From Verrucomicrobiota bacterium (GTDB lineage Bacteria > Verrucomicrobiota > Lentisphaeria > JABSQK01 > JAJFLO01), in assembly GCA_021772635.1 (NCBI GenBank), contig JAJFLP010000054.1, positions 1 through 35,862 of the forward strand: DNA of 35,862 bases, in the 5' to 3' direction. The position numbers and the translations under genes were made by a program. Below are positions 25,337 through 31,626 of this stretch, piece by piece. Under the pieces are notes generated by a model. That model was not told the origin of the DNA. It worked only from the letters and a program-made list of their open reading frames with translations, and made no database searches. The stretch's first letter is position 1. Each line of letters begins with the position of its first letter.

Positions 25337-25448
25337 GAAACTTAAAGCAAATATCGAATTTCGAACAAGGAAGGTCGAATCATGAAGTTCTTTCCTTCGT
25401 CATTCATTATTCCTTGTTCGATATTCGGTGTTCAATCCTTTAAGTTTC
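25337..25448. repeat. long hairpin P1 (AAGGAATGACGAA-type)
   Basis: The left arm contains GAAACTTAAAG and ATCGAATTTCGAACAAGGAA; the right arm contains TTCCTTGTTCGATATTCGG and CTTTAAGTTTC. The arms pair imperfectly around a purine-rich centre. Confidence 0.7.
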
Positions 25449-25495
25449 AGAGAAGCGTCGACCGACGCGCTCCGCTGAGTCTGTTAATACAAAAG

Positions 25496-25632
25496 GAAAC
25501 TTTGATCATGTGAATGTAGGAGGCTGCTCCCGCAGGCGATAACGATTATTTTGGAACGATACCAAAATTAATAAGATCGCCAGCGGGAGCTGCCTCCTAC
25601 ATTAAAAACAGCCTCAAACCGGTTTAAGTTTC
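25496..25632. repeat. long hairpin P2 (TGTAGGAGGCxGCTCCCGC type)
   Basis: The arms AATGTAGGAGGCTGCTCCCG, extended to 25540, and the mirror at 25576-25603 pair at 26 of 28 positions. They enclose a 35-bp AT-rich loop and are flanked by GAAACTT and AAGTTTC. The TGTAGGAG...GCTCCCGC form is a widespread repetitive type in environmental bacteria. Confidence 0.75.
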
Positions 25633-25676
25633 AGAGAAGCTTTTCTCCCGGCTTCGCTCGGGTGTATTTCAGCTGG

Positions 25677-25800
25677 AAACTTGGTCATTTTGACACACTA
25701 AATCGTGAACTCCAACGGGGACCTTAGCAACACTAATCTTTCGGTATGCGAGTAGCGCCCGTTGGAGTTCACACTTTAGTGTGTCAAAATGACCAAGTTT
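25677..25800. repeat. long hairpin P3 with 43-bp arms
   Basis: The left arm 25677-25719 (starting AAACTTGGTCATTTTGACAC and ending GAACTCCAACGGG) pairs with 25758-25800 at 41 of 43 positions, with a 38-bp loop. It is the longest near-perfect inverted repeat in the window and has MITE-like proportions, but no reading frame. Confidence 0.85.
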
Positions 25801-26025
25801 AGTAGGAGCCCACCAGTGGGTATCCTTTTAAACCCACATTTTACAATACGAAACGGGCTCTCAATGTCGAAGATTTCCACCAAGTTTCGTAGGAGAGTGT
25901 CGAGGATTCGACTGCCCGCGATCTAACTTAAATGCCGAAAGAGCGAAAGACAGATTTAGAATTAATCGCTCAAGAGAATCCGAAAAACAGTTCGCCTCCT
26001 CAAGGCGATCAGTACAACTACGGCT

Positions 26026-26490
26026 ATGAATTTAATCATTGGATTTTTGATAGCTGGCATTGCTTTTTTGCTCGCTGAAATTGTTATTCCGGGAGGCGTA
26101 ATTGGTCTCATCGGCGTGTTATGTATCGCTACCAGTATCATCCTGGGATTCATCGAAAGCGTCGAGTTGGGCGTTACCTTGCTTGTCACAGCGTTTGTCC
26201 TTGGTATAGCGGGGCTATGGGCATGGATCAAGTTCTTTCCGGATTCGAAATTGGGAAAGGAAATATTCCTTGACAAGAACGCAAAAGATTGGCAGGGTTA
26301 CGAAGAGAAAAATAAGACACTTTTAGATAAAGAGGGCGTCGCGCACACACAGTTACGGCCGTCTGGCGTTGCACTGATCGATGCCGGACGGTTCGACGTG
26401 GTCACCCAAGGCGAACTTATCGACAAAGGGACGGCAATTCGTGTAATTCGAATTGAGGGAAACCGGATCGTCGTCGCTCCGTTGAGTTGA
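26026..26490 (+). CDS. nfeD: NfeD-family membrane protein
   Basis: A 154-residue short-form NfeD. Three TM helices lie in residues about 4-70 (IIGFLIAGIAFLLAEIVIPG, GLIGVLCIATSIILGFIE, VTLLVTAFVLGIAGLWAWIK). The C-terminal OB-fold domain (about 95-154) carries GVAHTQLRPSGVALIDAGRF and IDKGTAIRVIRIEGNRIVV. Such proteins pair with flotillin-like proteins, as here: floA follows 91 bp downstream. The protease domain of long NfeD is absent, as usual for this form. ATG at 26026, preceded by the hairpin region. The proposed role is membrane microdomain organisation; the exact mechanism is unsettled. Confidence 0.92.
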   Translation: MNLIIGFLIAGIAFLLAEIVIPGGVIGLIGVLCIATSIILGFIESVELGVTLLVTAFVLGIAGLWAWIKFFPDSKLGKEIFLDKNAKDWQGYEEKNKTLLDKEGVAHTQLRPSGVALIDAGRFDVVTQGELIDKGTAIRVIRIEGNRIVVAPLS

Positions 26491-26581
26491 TATCAGTCGA
26501 AATCCCGTGCGCGGTCGATTTATCTTGGCTATAACGTCACCCGGTGACAGTCTACTTCACTAATCTCAGAGGATACAAATT

Positions 26582-27580
26582 ATGAGCGTACTACTGGCTA
26601 TATTCTTTTTTCTGATCGTCGGATTGATCGTTTTATTCCCGTTCTTTTACTTTCTAGGCCTCTGGATTCGTGCATTGGCTTCGAAGGCCAAAGTAAGTGT
26701 TCCAAATCTCATCGGAATGAAACTCCGAAAAGTTGCACCTGCCTTAATTGTCGAGGCTTTGATTCGTGTAAAGAAAGCCGGTCTCGTTGATATCGACACT
26801 GACGGTCTTGAATCCCACTTTCTTGCCGGCGGCGACATTCTATCGGTCGTGAACGCGTTGATCGCCGCAGATAAAGCAGGAATCGAATTATCTTTTCAGA
26901 GAGCTGCCGCCATCGATTTGGCCGGGCGCGATGTCTTCGATGCCGTTCGCACGAGTGTAAATCCGAAAGTCATCGATTGTCCTGACCCGACAAAAGGCCG
27001 CCAAACTATCGATGCAGTCGCGAAAGACGGTATTCAACTAAAAGCGAAAGCTAGAGTTACCGTACGCGCGAATCTCGACCGCCTGATCGGTGGTGCAACG
27101 GAAGAGACGATAATCGCTCGAGTAGGTGAAGGTATCGTGACGACAATCGGATCCTCAGAGTCGCATAAACTAGTACTTGAGAATCCCGATTCGATTTCGA
27201 AGCGTGTTTTAGATAAAGGCCTCGACAGCGGTACTGCTTTTGAAATTCTCTCTATCGATATAGCGGACATCGACGTCGGAGACAACATAGGAGCTCGCCT
27301 GCAAGCCGATCAGGCGGAAGCCGACAAACGGGTTGCACAAGCGAAGGCAGAGGAAAGACGTGCGGCGGCGGTCGCGCGCGAGCAGGAAATGCAGGCAAGA
27401 GTCCAGGAAATGCAGGCGAAAGTGGTCGAAGCGCAGGCTGAGGTTCCATTGGCTATGGCATCCGCATTTAGAGATGGGAACCTTGGAATCCTTGACTACT
27501 ATCGGATCGAAAATCTTAAGGCCGATACAGATATGCGCACAAGTATTTCCGGGGATTCTGCTAAAGATACGGAGAAGTAG
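26582..27580 (+). CDS. floA: flotillin-like protein FloA
   Basis: A 332-residue flotillin-like FloA (YqfA type). One N-terminal membrane hairpin ([20 protein letters not shown], residues about 2-27) is followed by [18 protein letters not shown], the SPFH-like core ([16 protein letters not shown] region), and a coiled coil of EA/QA repeats (about 240-290, [20 protein letters not shown]). The C-terminal tail is [19 protein letters not shown]. Length is standard. The Shine-Dalgarno AGAGGA lies about 8 bp before the ATG. It belongs with nfeD upstream and a small membrane protein 3 bp downstream. FloA scaffolds membrane microdomains that recruit signalling and secretion proteins. Confidence 0.95.
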   Translation: MSVLLAIFFFLIVGLIVLFPFFYFLGLWIRALASKAKVSVPNLIGMKLRKVAPALIVEALIRVKKAGLVDIDTDGLESHFLAGGDILSVVNALIAADKAGIELSFQRAAAIDLAGRDVFDAVRTSVNPKVIDCPDPTKGRQTIDAVAKDGIQLKAKARVTVRANLDRLIGGATEETIIARVGEGIVTTIGSSESHKLVLENPDSISKRVLDKGLDSGTAFEILSIDIADIDVGDNIGARLQADQAEADKRVAQAKAEERRAAAVAREQEMQARVQEMQAKVVEAQAEVPLAMASAFRDGNLGILDYYRIENLKADTDMRTSISGDSAKDTEK

Positions 27581-27583
27581 CTC

Positions 27584-28048
27584 GTGGAAAATCTGATTAT
27601 TTTAGTTCTGTTTATTGTGGCTTCGCTAATGAGTCACCTGAGTAAACGGAACCGAGAGAGCGGCGATCCGTCTCCGGGCCGGGACGACGACATATTACGA
27701 GATCTGCTCACGAGGCAAAAATCAGTATCTACCATTGCCCCATCACACGAGCAGGAGGAAAGCTCTGAATATTTCAGTACTGAAGAAGAGGCCTCTTCCT
27801 TATACGACCCTGCGGAAGCCGCGTCCAATCAATCCGGCGATTATATCCCGAAAACGCCATCGGCCTTCTCGAATATCGATGCGTCTGTGGCAAAATTTGA
27901 GGACGCGTCGCCGACTTTTGGCAAATCCCAAACCGGTCTCAGGCGGAAGACCACGGGTATGAGGTTTCGAATTCATTCACGTGCGGAGTTGAAGAAAGCG
28001 TTCGTTCTCCGGGAAATAGTCGAGCGCCCGCGAGCGTTCGATATTTGA
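27584..28048 (+). CDS. small membrane-anchored protein downstream of floA, unknown function
   Basis: A 154-residue protein starting with GTG 3 bp after floA. One TM helix (IILVLFIVASLMSHL, residues 4-18) leads to a long polar, disordered-looking stretch rich in Ser, Glu and Asp (about 20-130). A compact basic C-terminus ends the protein: RFRIHSRAELKKAFVLREIV then ERPRAFDI. I do not recognise a domain. Its position suggests a FloA partner or anchor, with the conserved-looking tail as the binding part. The tail resembles in style a helix ending in ...LREI..P.A.. that I associate with proteins encoded after floA in other phyla, but I cannot confirm that without a search. Confidence 0.7.
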   Translation: MENLIILVLFIVASLMSHLSKRNRESGDPSPGRDDDILRDLLTRQKSVSTIAPSHEQEESSEYFSTEEEASSLYDPAEAASNQSGDYIPKTPSAFSNIDASVAKFEDASPTFGKSQTGLRRKTTGMRFRIHSRAELKKAFVLREIVERPRAFDI

Positions 28049-28204
28049 TACGGTAAACCGTTCATGATTCAGACGTTAAGAGGCGAATAAGACGGCGAGT
28101 ACTACCCCCCCCCCGAAAAAAACCTAAACGACGGATTAACTTTCTTAGCTTTTAACCGTTGGACTCCTGAAACCTAGAACGCTGAACCCGTAATCGGTTA
28201 CTAA
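28049..28204. other. gap with a C10/A6 homopolymer tract upstream of plsY
   Basis: These 156 bp contain a run of ten C (28105-28114) followed by G and a long A run. Such tracts are prone to slippage, so indels or a variable promoter spacing are possible. No other feature is visible; plsY has no obvious Shine-Dalgarno. Confidence 0.5.
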
Positions 28205-28876
28205 ATGCTCGATTGGACTTCGCTTATTCTTTCGTACTTCGTATGCTACGCCATCGGCGGTATCCCGTTCGGATTCTTAATCGGGAGATTACACGGCGTA
28301 GACATCCGTGTACACGGCAGCGGAAATATCGGTGCGACGAATCTTTTACGTGTATGCGGTAAGCGATCGGGGTATTTATGTTTTCTACTGGACGCGCTGA
28401 AAGGTTTTCTCCCAGTCTTCATATTCGGGATCTTATATCCGTCAACCGGTTCTGCCGACGTCGCTTATATTCCGATCATCTCAGTTTTAGGGGTGATCTC
28501 CGGGCATATCTGGAGCCCGTATCTGCGATTCAAAGGGGGAAAAGGGGTTGCGACATCGGCTGGAGCTATACTGGCAATGGCGCCCCTACCGATACTACTT
28601 TCTGTGATGCTGTGGTATATCGTTTTTTCAATAAGTCGTTATGTATCGCTCGCAAGCATTTCTGCTGCAATCGCACTTCCTATCACCGGATTCGCGTTGA
28701 ATCAATTCCCGGTTCCCAAGATACCGAAACTCGCCGAGTCCACTATTATTCTGTTAGTCGTATTGGCAACTGTGGTTGTGATAAAGCACAGAACCAATAT
28801 TAAGCGCCTCTTGCAAGGCACCGAACACAAATTCATAAAGGAAAGCGAGGAATGTCATGAAAATCACTGTGCTTAG
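28205..28876 (+). CDS. plsY: glycerol-3-phosphate acyltransferase PlsY
   Basis: A 223-residue inner-membrane acyltransferase that transfers the acyl group from acyl-phosphate to glycerol-3-phosphate, the first committed step of phospholipid synthesis. Family motifs: GSGNIGATNLLR (residues 38-49, motif 1), CFLLDALKGFLPV (DALKG), GHIWSPYLRFKGGKGVATS (phosphate-binding GGKG) and the later VVIKHRTNIKRLLQGTE. Several TM helices are evident and the size is usual. It overlaps gpsA by 20 bp, so the two are translationally coupled; they supply and use glycerol-3-phosphate in one pathway. ATG start at 28205. Confidence 0.95.
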   Translation: MLDWTSLILSYFVCYAIGGIPFGFLIGRLHGVDIRVHGSGNIGATNLLRVCGKRSGYLCFLLDALKGFLPVFIFGILYPSTGSADVAYIPIISVLGVISGHIWSPYLRFKGGKGVATSAGAILAMAPLPILLSVMLWYIVFSISRYVSLASISAAIALPITGFALNQFPVPKIPKLAESTIILLVVLATVVVIKHRTNIKRLLQGTEHKFIKESEECHENHCA

Positions 28877-29855
28877 CGACGGTGCCTGGGCAACCGCTGT
28901 CAGTATGGTCCTGGTTTCGAATCGCCACGAAGTTACTATGTGGAGCCCGTTCCCGGCGAATATCCTGACAATGAAGGAGACAGGACGAAACCAGAGCTTT
29001 TTCAAAGACTTCGAACTGCCAAAAGCATTGCAGCTATCCGATTCAATGGGGGAAGCGATTGCCGGCTCAGAAATTATCATTCTAGCATCGCCAACCCAGT
29101 ATGCGCGCGGATGCCTGGAACAACTCCATGAGATCGGCGTAGAGCCGGCTCAAATAATTGTGAACCTCGCTAAAGGAATCGAGATCGGGACTTTGAACCG
29201 GATGAGCGAACTGTGTGAAGAAATTCTCGGCGCCACCAAATACGCGGTACTTTCGGGACCGAGTCATGCCGAAGAAGTTGCATTGAAAACACCGACTGCG
29301 GTGGTAGTTGCATCGGGCGATAAGGAGACTGCTGGTCTGGTTCAACAGGTATTTATGAACGATTCCTTCCGCGTATACACCAGCAACGATGTCGTCGGTG
29401 TCGAATTAGGCGGGGCATTGAAGAATGTGTTTGCAATCGCTGCCGGAATCTGCGATGGGATGGGACTCGGCGACAATAGCAAGGCCGCACTCATCACGAG
29501 GGGAATCGCGGAGTTGGCCCGTTTGGGAGCTGTTCTTGGTGGAGATCCGGAAACATTTGCCGGGTTAAGCGGTTTGGGCGATATGATCGTCACATGTGCG
29601 AGCCGGCACAGCCGCAACCGACACGTCGGTGAAGAATTAGGCCGCGGGGTGGCGATGGCCAAAATTACTGAAGATATGGGGATGGTCGTTGCTGAAGGAA
29701 TCGGGACAACTAATAGCGCATACAACCTGGCAAAGTCCTATAACGTCGAAGTTCCCATCGTATCGGAGGTCTATGCGGGATTATATGAAGGGAAAGATTT
29801 GCGCCAAGGCGTACGTGATTTAATGACGCGATCACCCAAAAGTGAAACTCAGTAA
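28857..29855 (+). CDS. gpsA: glycerol-3-phosphate dehydrogenase [NAD(P)+] GpsA
   Basis: A 332-residue cytoplasmic enzyme that reduces dihydroxyacetone phosphate to glycerol-3-phosphate, the substrate of PlsY. Visible: SGPSHAEEV (133-141), the catalytic lysine in GVELGGALKNVFAIAAG (Lys189), GDNSKAALITRGIAELARLG and GLGDMIVTCASRHSRNRHVG. Oddity: the nucleotide-binding glycine motif at the N-terminus, normally GAGSWGTALA, reads SDGAWATAVS, with Ser6 and Ala11 in place of two glycines; the remaining glycine and the Trp-x-Thr pattern are retained. GAGGA Shine-Dalgarno before ATG 28857 (within plsY). Function assigned with confidence despite this variation. Confidence 0.94.
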   Translation: MKITVLSDGAWATAVSMVLVSNRHEVTMWSPFPANILTMKETGRNQSFFKDFELPKALQLSDSMGEAIAGSEIIILASPTQYARGCLEQLHEIGVEPAQIIVNLAKGIEIGTLNRMSELCEEILGATKYAVLSGPSHAEEVALKTPTAVVVASGDKETAGLVQQVFMNDSFRVYTSNDVVGVELGGALKNVFAIAAGICDGMGLGDNSKAALITRGIAELARLGAVLGGDPETFAGLSGLGDMIVTCASRHSRNRHVGEELGRGVAMAKITEDMGMVVAEGIGTTNSAYNLAKSYNVEVPIVSEVYAGLYEGKDLRQGVRDLMTRSPKSETQ

Positions 29856-30298
29856 CGCAACAAGTGCGGCGTGCAGTCCATTTCCCGGTCCAAATGGACA
29901 CAGCTTATTAATCGCGCGAAAAATTCTGATAATTTTAGTCTGCCCAGGTCGCAGAAACTCTCGCTTATGCGAAGGCGGACATTACCAGTCGGCGCCGGTC
30001 GTGGATAATTCTGACGTTATCCGGACAACGCCTGGTATACTGCAAGCAGTACAATTTTTGGATAGCTTCGAGTTTATCAGCCAAGAATTTCCGAACGATA
30101 TTTCGAAAACTCCATGACTTTCGGTATAAATAACCCGAAGACAGTCATTATAGAATCTTAACGAAAAGCTCGTAAACACGCTGAGTGTAGTAGCGGGAAA
30201 GATACTCGATCCGTATCAGTAAAAGGCGGACGACGCAGCAGGAAACGGGCGTCGCACTCTCAGACTTTAGGTTCAAGCATTAAAATAGGAACGATACT
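29856..30298. other. 443-bp gap between gpsA and murA
   Basis: It contains a perfect hairpin GTCCATTT/AAATGGAC (29876-29899, loop of 8) just after gpsA, the dispersed 93-bp element (30036-30128) and the murA leader. The hairpin lacks a T-tract. No gene is supported here. Confidence 0.6.
30036..30128 (+). repeat. dispersed ~93-bp element, compact copy upstream of murA
   Basis: A 93-bp copy: TATACTGCAAGCAGTACAAT, ... GATAGCTTCGAGTTTATCAG, ... CCGAACGATATTTCGAAAAC, ... TTTCGGTATA. It is the inverse of the copy at 24837 with few differences; together they are the best templates for the family consensus. Confidence 0.8.
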
Positions 30299-31570
30299 AT
30301 GCGCTTTGTTATCAGCGGCGGAGAGCCGCTACATGGGGAGATTACAGTAGGAGGTAACAAAAATGCAGTATTGCCGATGATCGCCGCATCGCTGCTAACC
30401 GATGAAGAGGTAATACTGCAGAATATTCCGGACATCCTCGATGTCAAAATAATGCTCGAAATACTGGAACATATCGGCGGCGACATTCATATAGACGGAA
30501 CCGAATTACGAATTAGATGCAACAATGTTCGTTCCACCGAGATACCTCGGGAGTTATGCGCGGCGCTTCGGGCAAGTTTTTTGTTCGTCGGACCACTTCT
30601 CTTACGCGCAGGCCGGGCCAAGGTATTTCCGCCTGGCGGCGATGTAATTGGCCGACGACGCCTGGACGCGCATTTTTATGGGCTGCGTTTACTCGGCACT
30701 GAGATTGATGAAGGGGAATTTGAGTTTAACGCCCCTGATGGATTAACCGGTAAAGATCTATTTTTTGATGAATCGAGTGTGACAGCAACCGAGCATATTA
30801 TGATCGCCGCAACAACAGCCACCGGGGCAACGATCATTCGCAACGCCGCCAGCGAACCACATGTGCAGGATCTGGCGCGCCTCTTAATTAAAATGGGTGC
30901 GCAGATAGAAGGACTAAATACGAACACGCTTACGATCAGAGGCGTAAAGTCCTTGCACGGCGCGACACACCGCGTTGTGTCAGACCACATCGAAGCGGCA
31001 AGCTACTTAGCGTTGGTATCGGCTACAGGTGGCAGTATCACCATACACGATACCGTGCCAAGCCACTACTGGATGATTCAACGTATATTCCAGCGATTTT
31101 CGGTAAATCTCGAGTTCTCCAATAACGCAATTCACCTACCCGCTAACCAGCGTCCTGCCATTCAGAAAGATATCGGAAATGCGATTCCGGTTATCGATGA
31201 CGGTCCGTGGCCTCAGTTCCCGACGGATCTCATGAGTTCTATGCTGGTTCTAGCGACGCAAACAGATGGAACGGTACTATTCTTCGAGAAAATGTTCGAG
31301 AGCCGTATGTACTTCGTCGATCGGCTTATCCAGATGGGTGCGAACGCCATTGTTTGTGACCCGCATCGCGTTGTTATTTCGGGGAAGACACGGTTGTCGC
31401 CTCAGAGTCTGAGCAGCCCGGATATTCGAGCGGGCATGGCACTAATTATCGCTGCCCTCTGTGCCAAAGGGGTCAGCGAGATTCATAATGCCGCCATAAT
31501 AGACCGCGGCTACGAAAAGATGGAAATAAAATTACAGTCGATCGGCGCAGAGATTGAACGGAAATCGTAG
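30299..31570 (+). CDS. murA: UDP-N-acetylglucosamine 1-carboxyvinyltransferase MurA, Asp115 form
   Basis: A 423-residue cytoplasmic enzyme catalysing the first committed step of peptidoglycan synthesis, the transfer of enolpyruvate from PEP to UDP-GlcNAc. Motifs: GGNKNAVLPM (Lys21), RASFLFVGPLLLRAG, PPGGDVIGRRRLDAHF, HIMIAATTATGATIIRNAA, GPWPQFPTDL and the C-terminal IDRGYEKMEIKLQSIGAEI. At residue 115, where most MurA have the catalytic cysteine in PGGC, this protein has aspartate (PGGD). That change is known in Mycobacterium, Borrelia and Chlamydia and makes the enzyme insensitive to fosfomycin. Shine-Dalgarno TAGGAA before ATG 30299. All else is full length and normal. Confidence 0.94.
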   Translation: MRFVISGGEPLHGEITVGGNKNAVLPMIAASLLTDEEVILQNIPDILDVKIMLEILEHIGGDIHIDGTELRIRCNNVRSTEIPRELCAALRASFLFVGPLLLRAGRAKVFPPGGDVIGRRRLDAHFYGLRLLGTEIDEGEFEFNAPDGLTGKDLFFDESSVTATEHIMIAATTATGATIIRNAASEPHVQDLARLLIKMGAQIEGLNTNTLTIRGVKSLHGATHRVVSDHIEAASYLALVSATGGSITIHDTVPSHYWMIQRIFQRFSVNLEFSNNAIHLPANQRPAIQKDIGNAIPVIDDGPWPQFPTDLMSSMLVLATQTDGTVLFFEKMFESRMYFVDRLIQMGANAIVCDPHRVVISGKTRLSPQSLSSPDIRAGMALIIAALCAKGVSEIHNAAIIDRGYEKMEIKLQSIGAEIERKS

Positions 31571-31602
31571 TTAATTTTGACCCCATACACCGAAGATCGC
31601 GG

Positions 31603-31616
31603 GGTTTTCGAAAACC
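31603..31616. other. 14-bp palindrome between convergent murA and the fusion gene
   Basis: GGTTTTCGAAAACC is a perfect palindrome in the 56-bp gap between the two convergent stop codons. The flanking ACACCGAAGATCGCGG resembles the far end of the dispersed element (TATACCGAACGTCTTCAGG...TTTTCGAAA), so it may be a remnant of one. No T-tract is present. Confidence 0.4.
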
Positions 31617-31626
31617 AGGTAGAACT

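Larger units (their letters stand above)
25284..25941. repeat. array of ~60-bp modules (AAGTTTC...GAAAC) interleaved with long hairpins
   Basis: Modules lie at 25284-25343 (diverged start), 25442-25502, 25626-25682, 25795-25854 and 25882-25941. Each starts like AAGTTTCgTAGGAG, holds one small stem of 4-7 bp with a different sequence each time (GCGTCG/CGACGC, CCCG/CGGG, CCCAC/GTGGG, GTCGA/TCGAC), and ends like TTAATACAATAGGAAAC. Spacing between the ends is 57-62 bp. The stretches between modules are the hairpins below, each bounded by GAAACTT and AAGTTTC. Confidence 0.65.
25133..26025. other. ~890-bp non-coding region packed with hairpins
   Basis: No credible gene. After the tRNA promoter region it holds six elements of a ~60-bp module alternating with three long, unrelated hairpins (25284-25941, listed separately). 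The remainder, 25942-26025, is the leader of nfeD. Confidence 0.7.

Noticed and set aside
25284..25941. Integron attC-like cassette array
   Set aside because: Module ends do not contain the attC R-box consensus (RYYYAAC / GTTRRRY), there are no gene cassettes between modules and no integrase in the window.
29876..29899. Rho-independent terminator after gpsA
   Set aside because: The stem is perfect but is not followed by a T-tract, so it is only noted as a hairpin in the gap.
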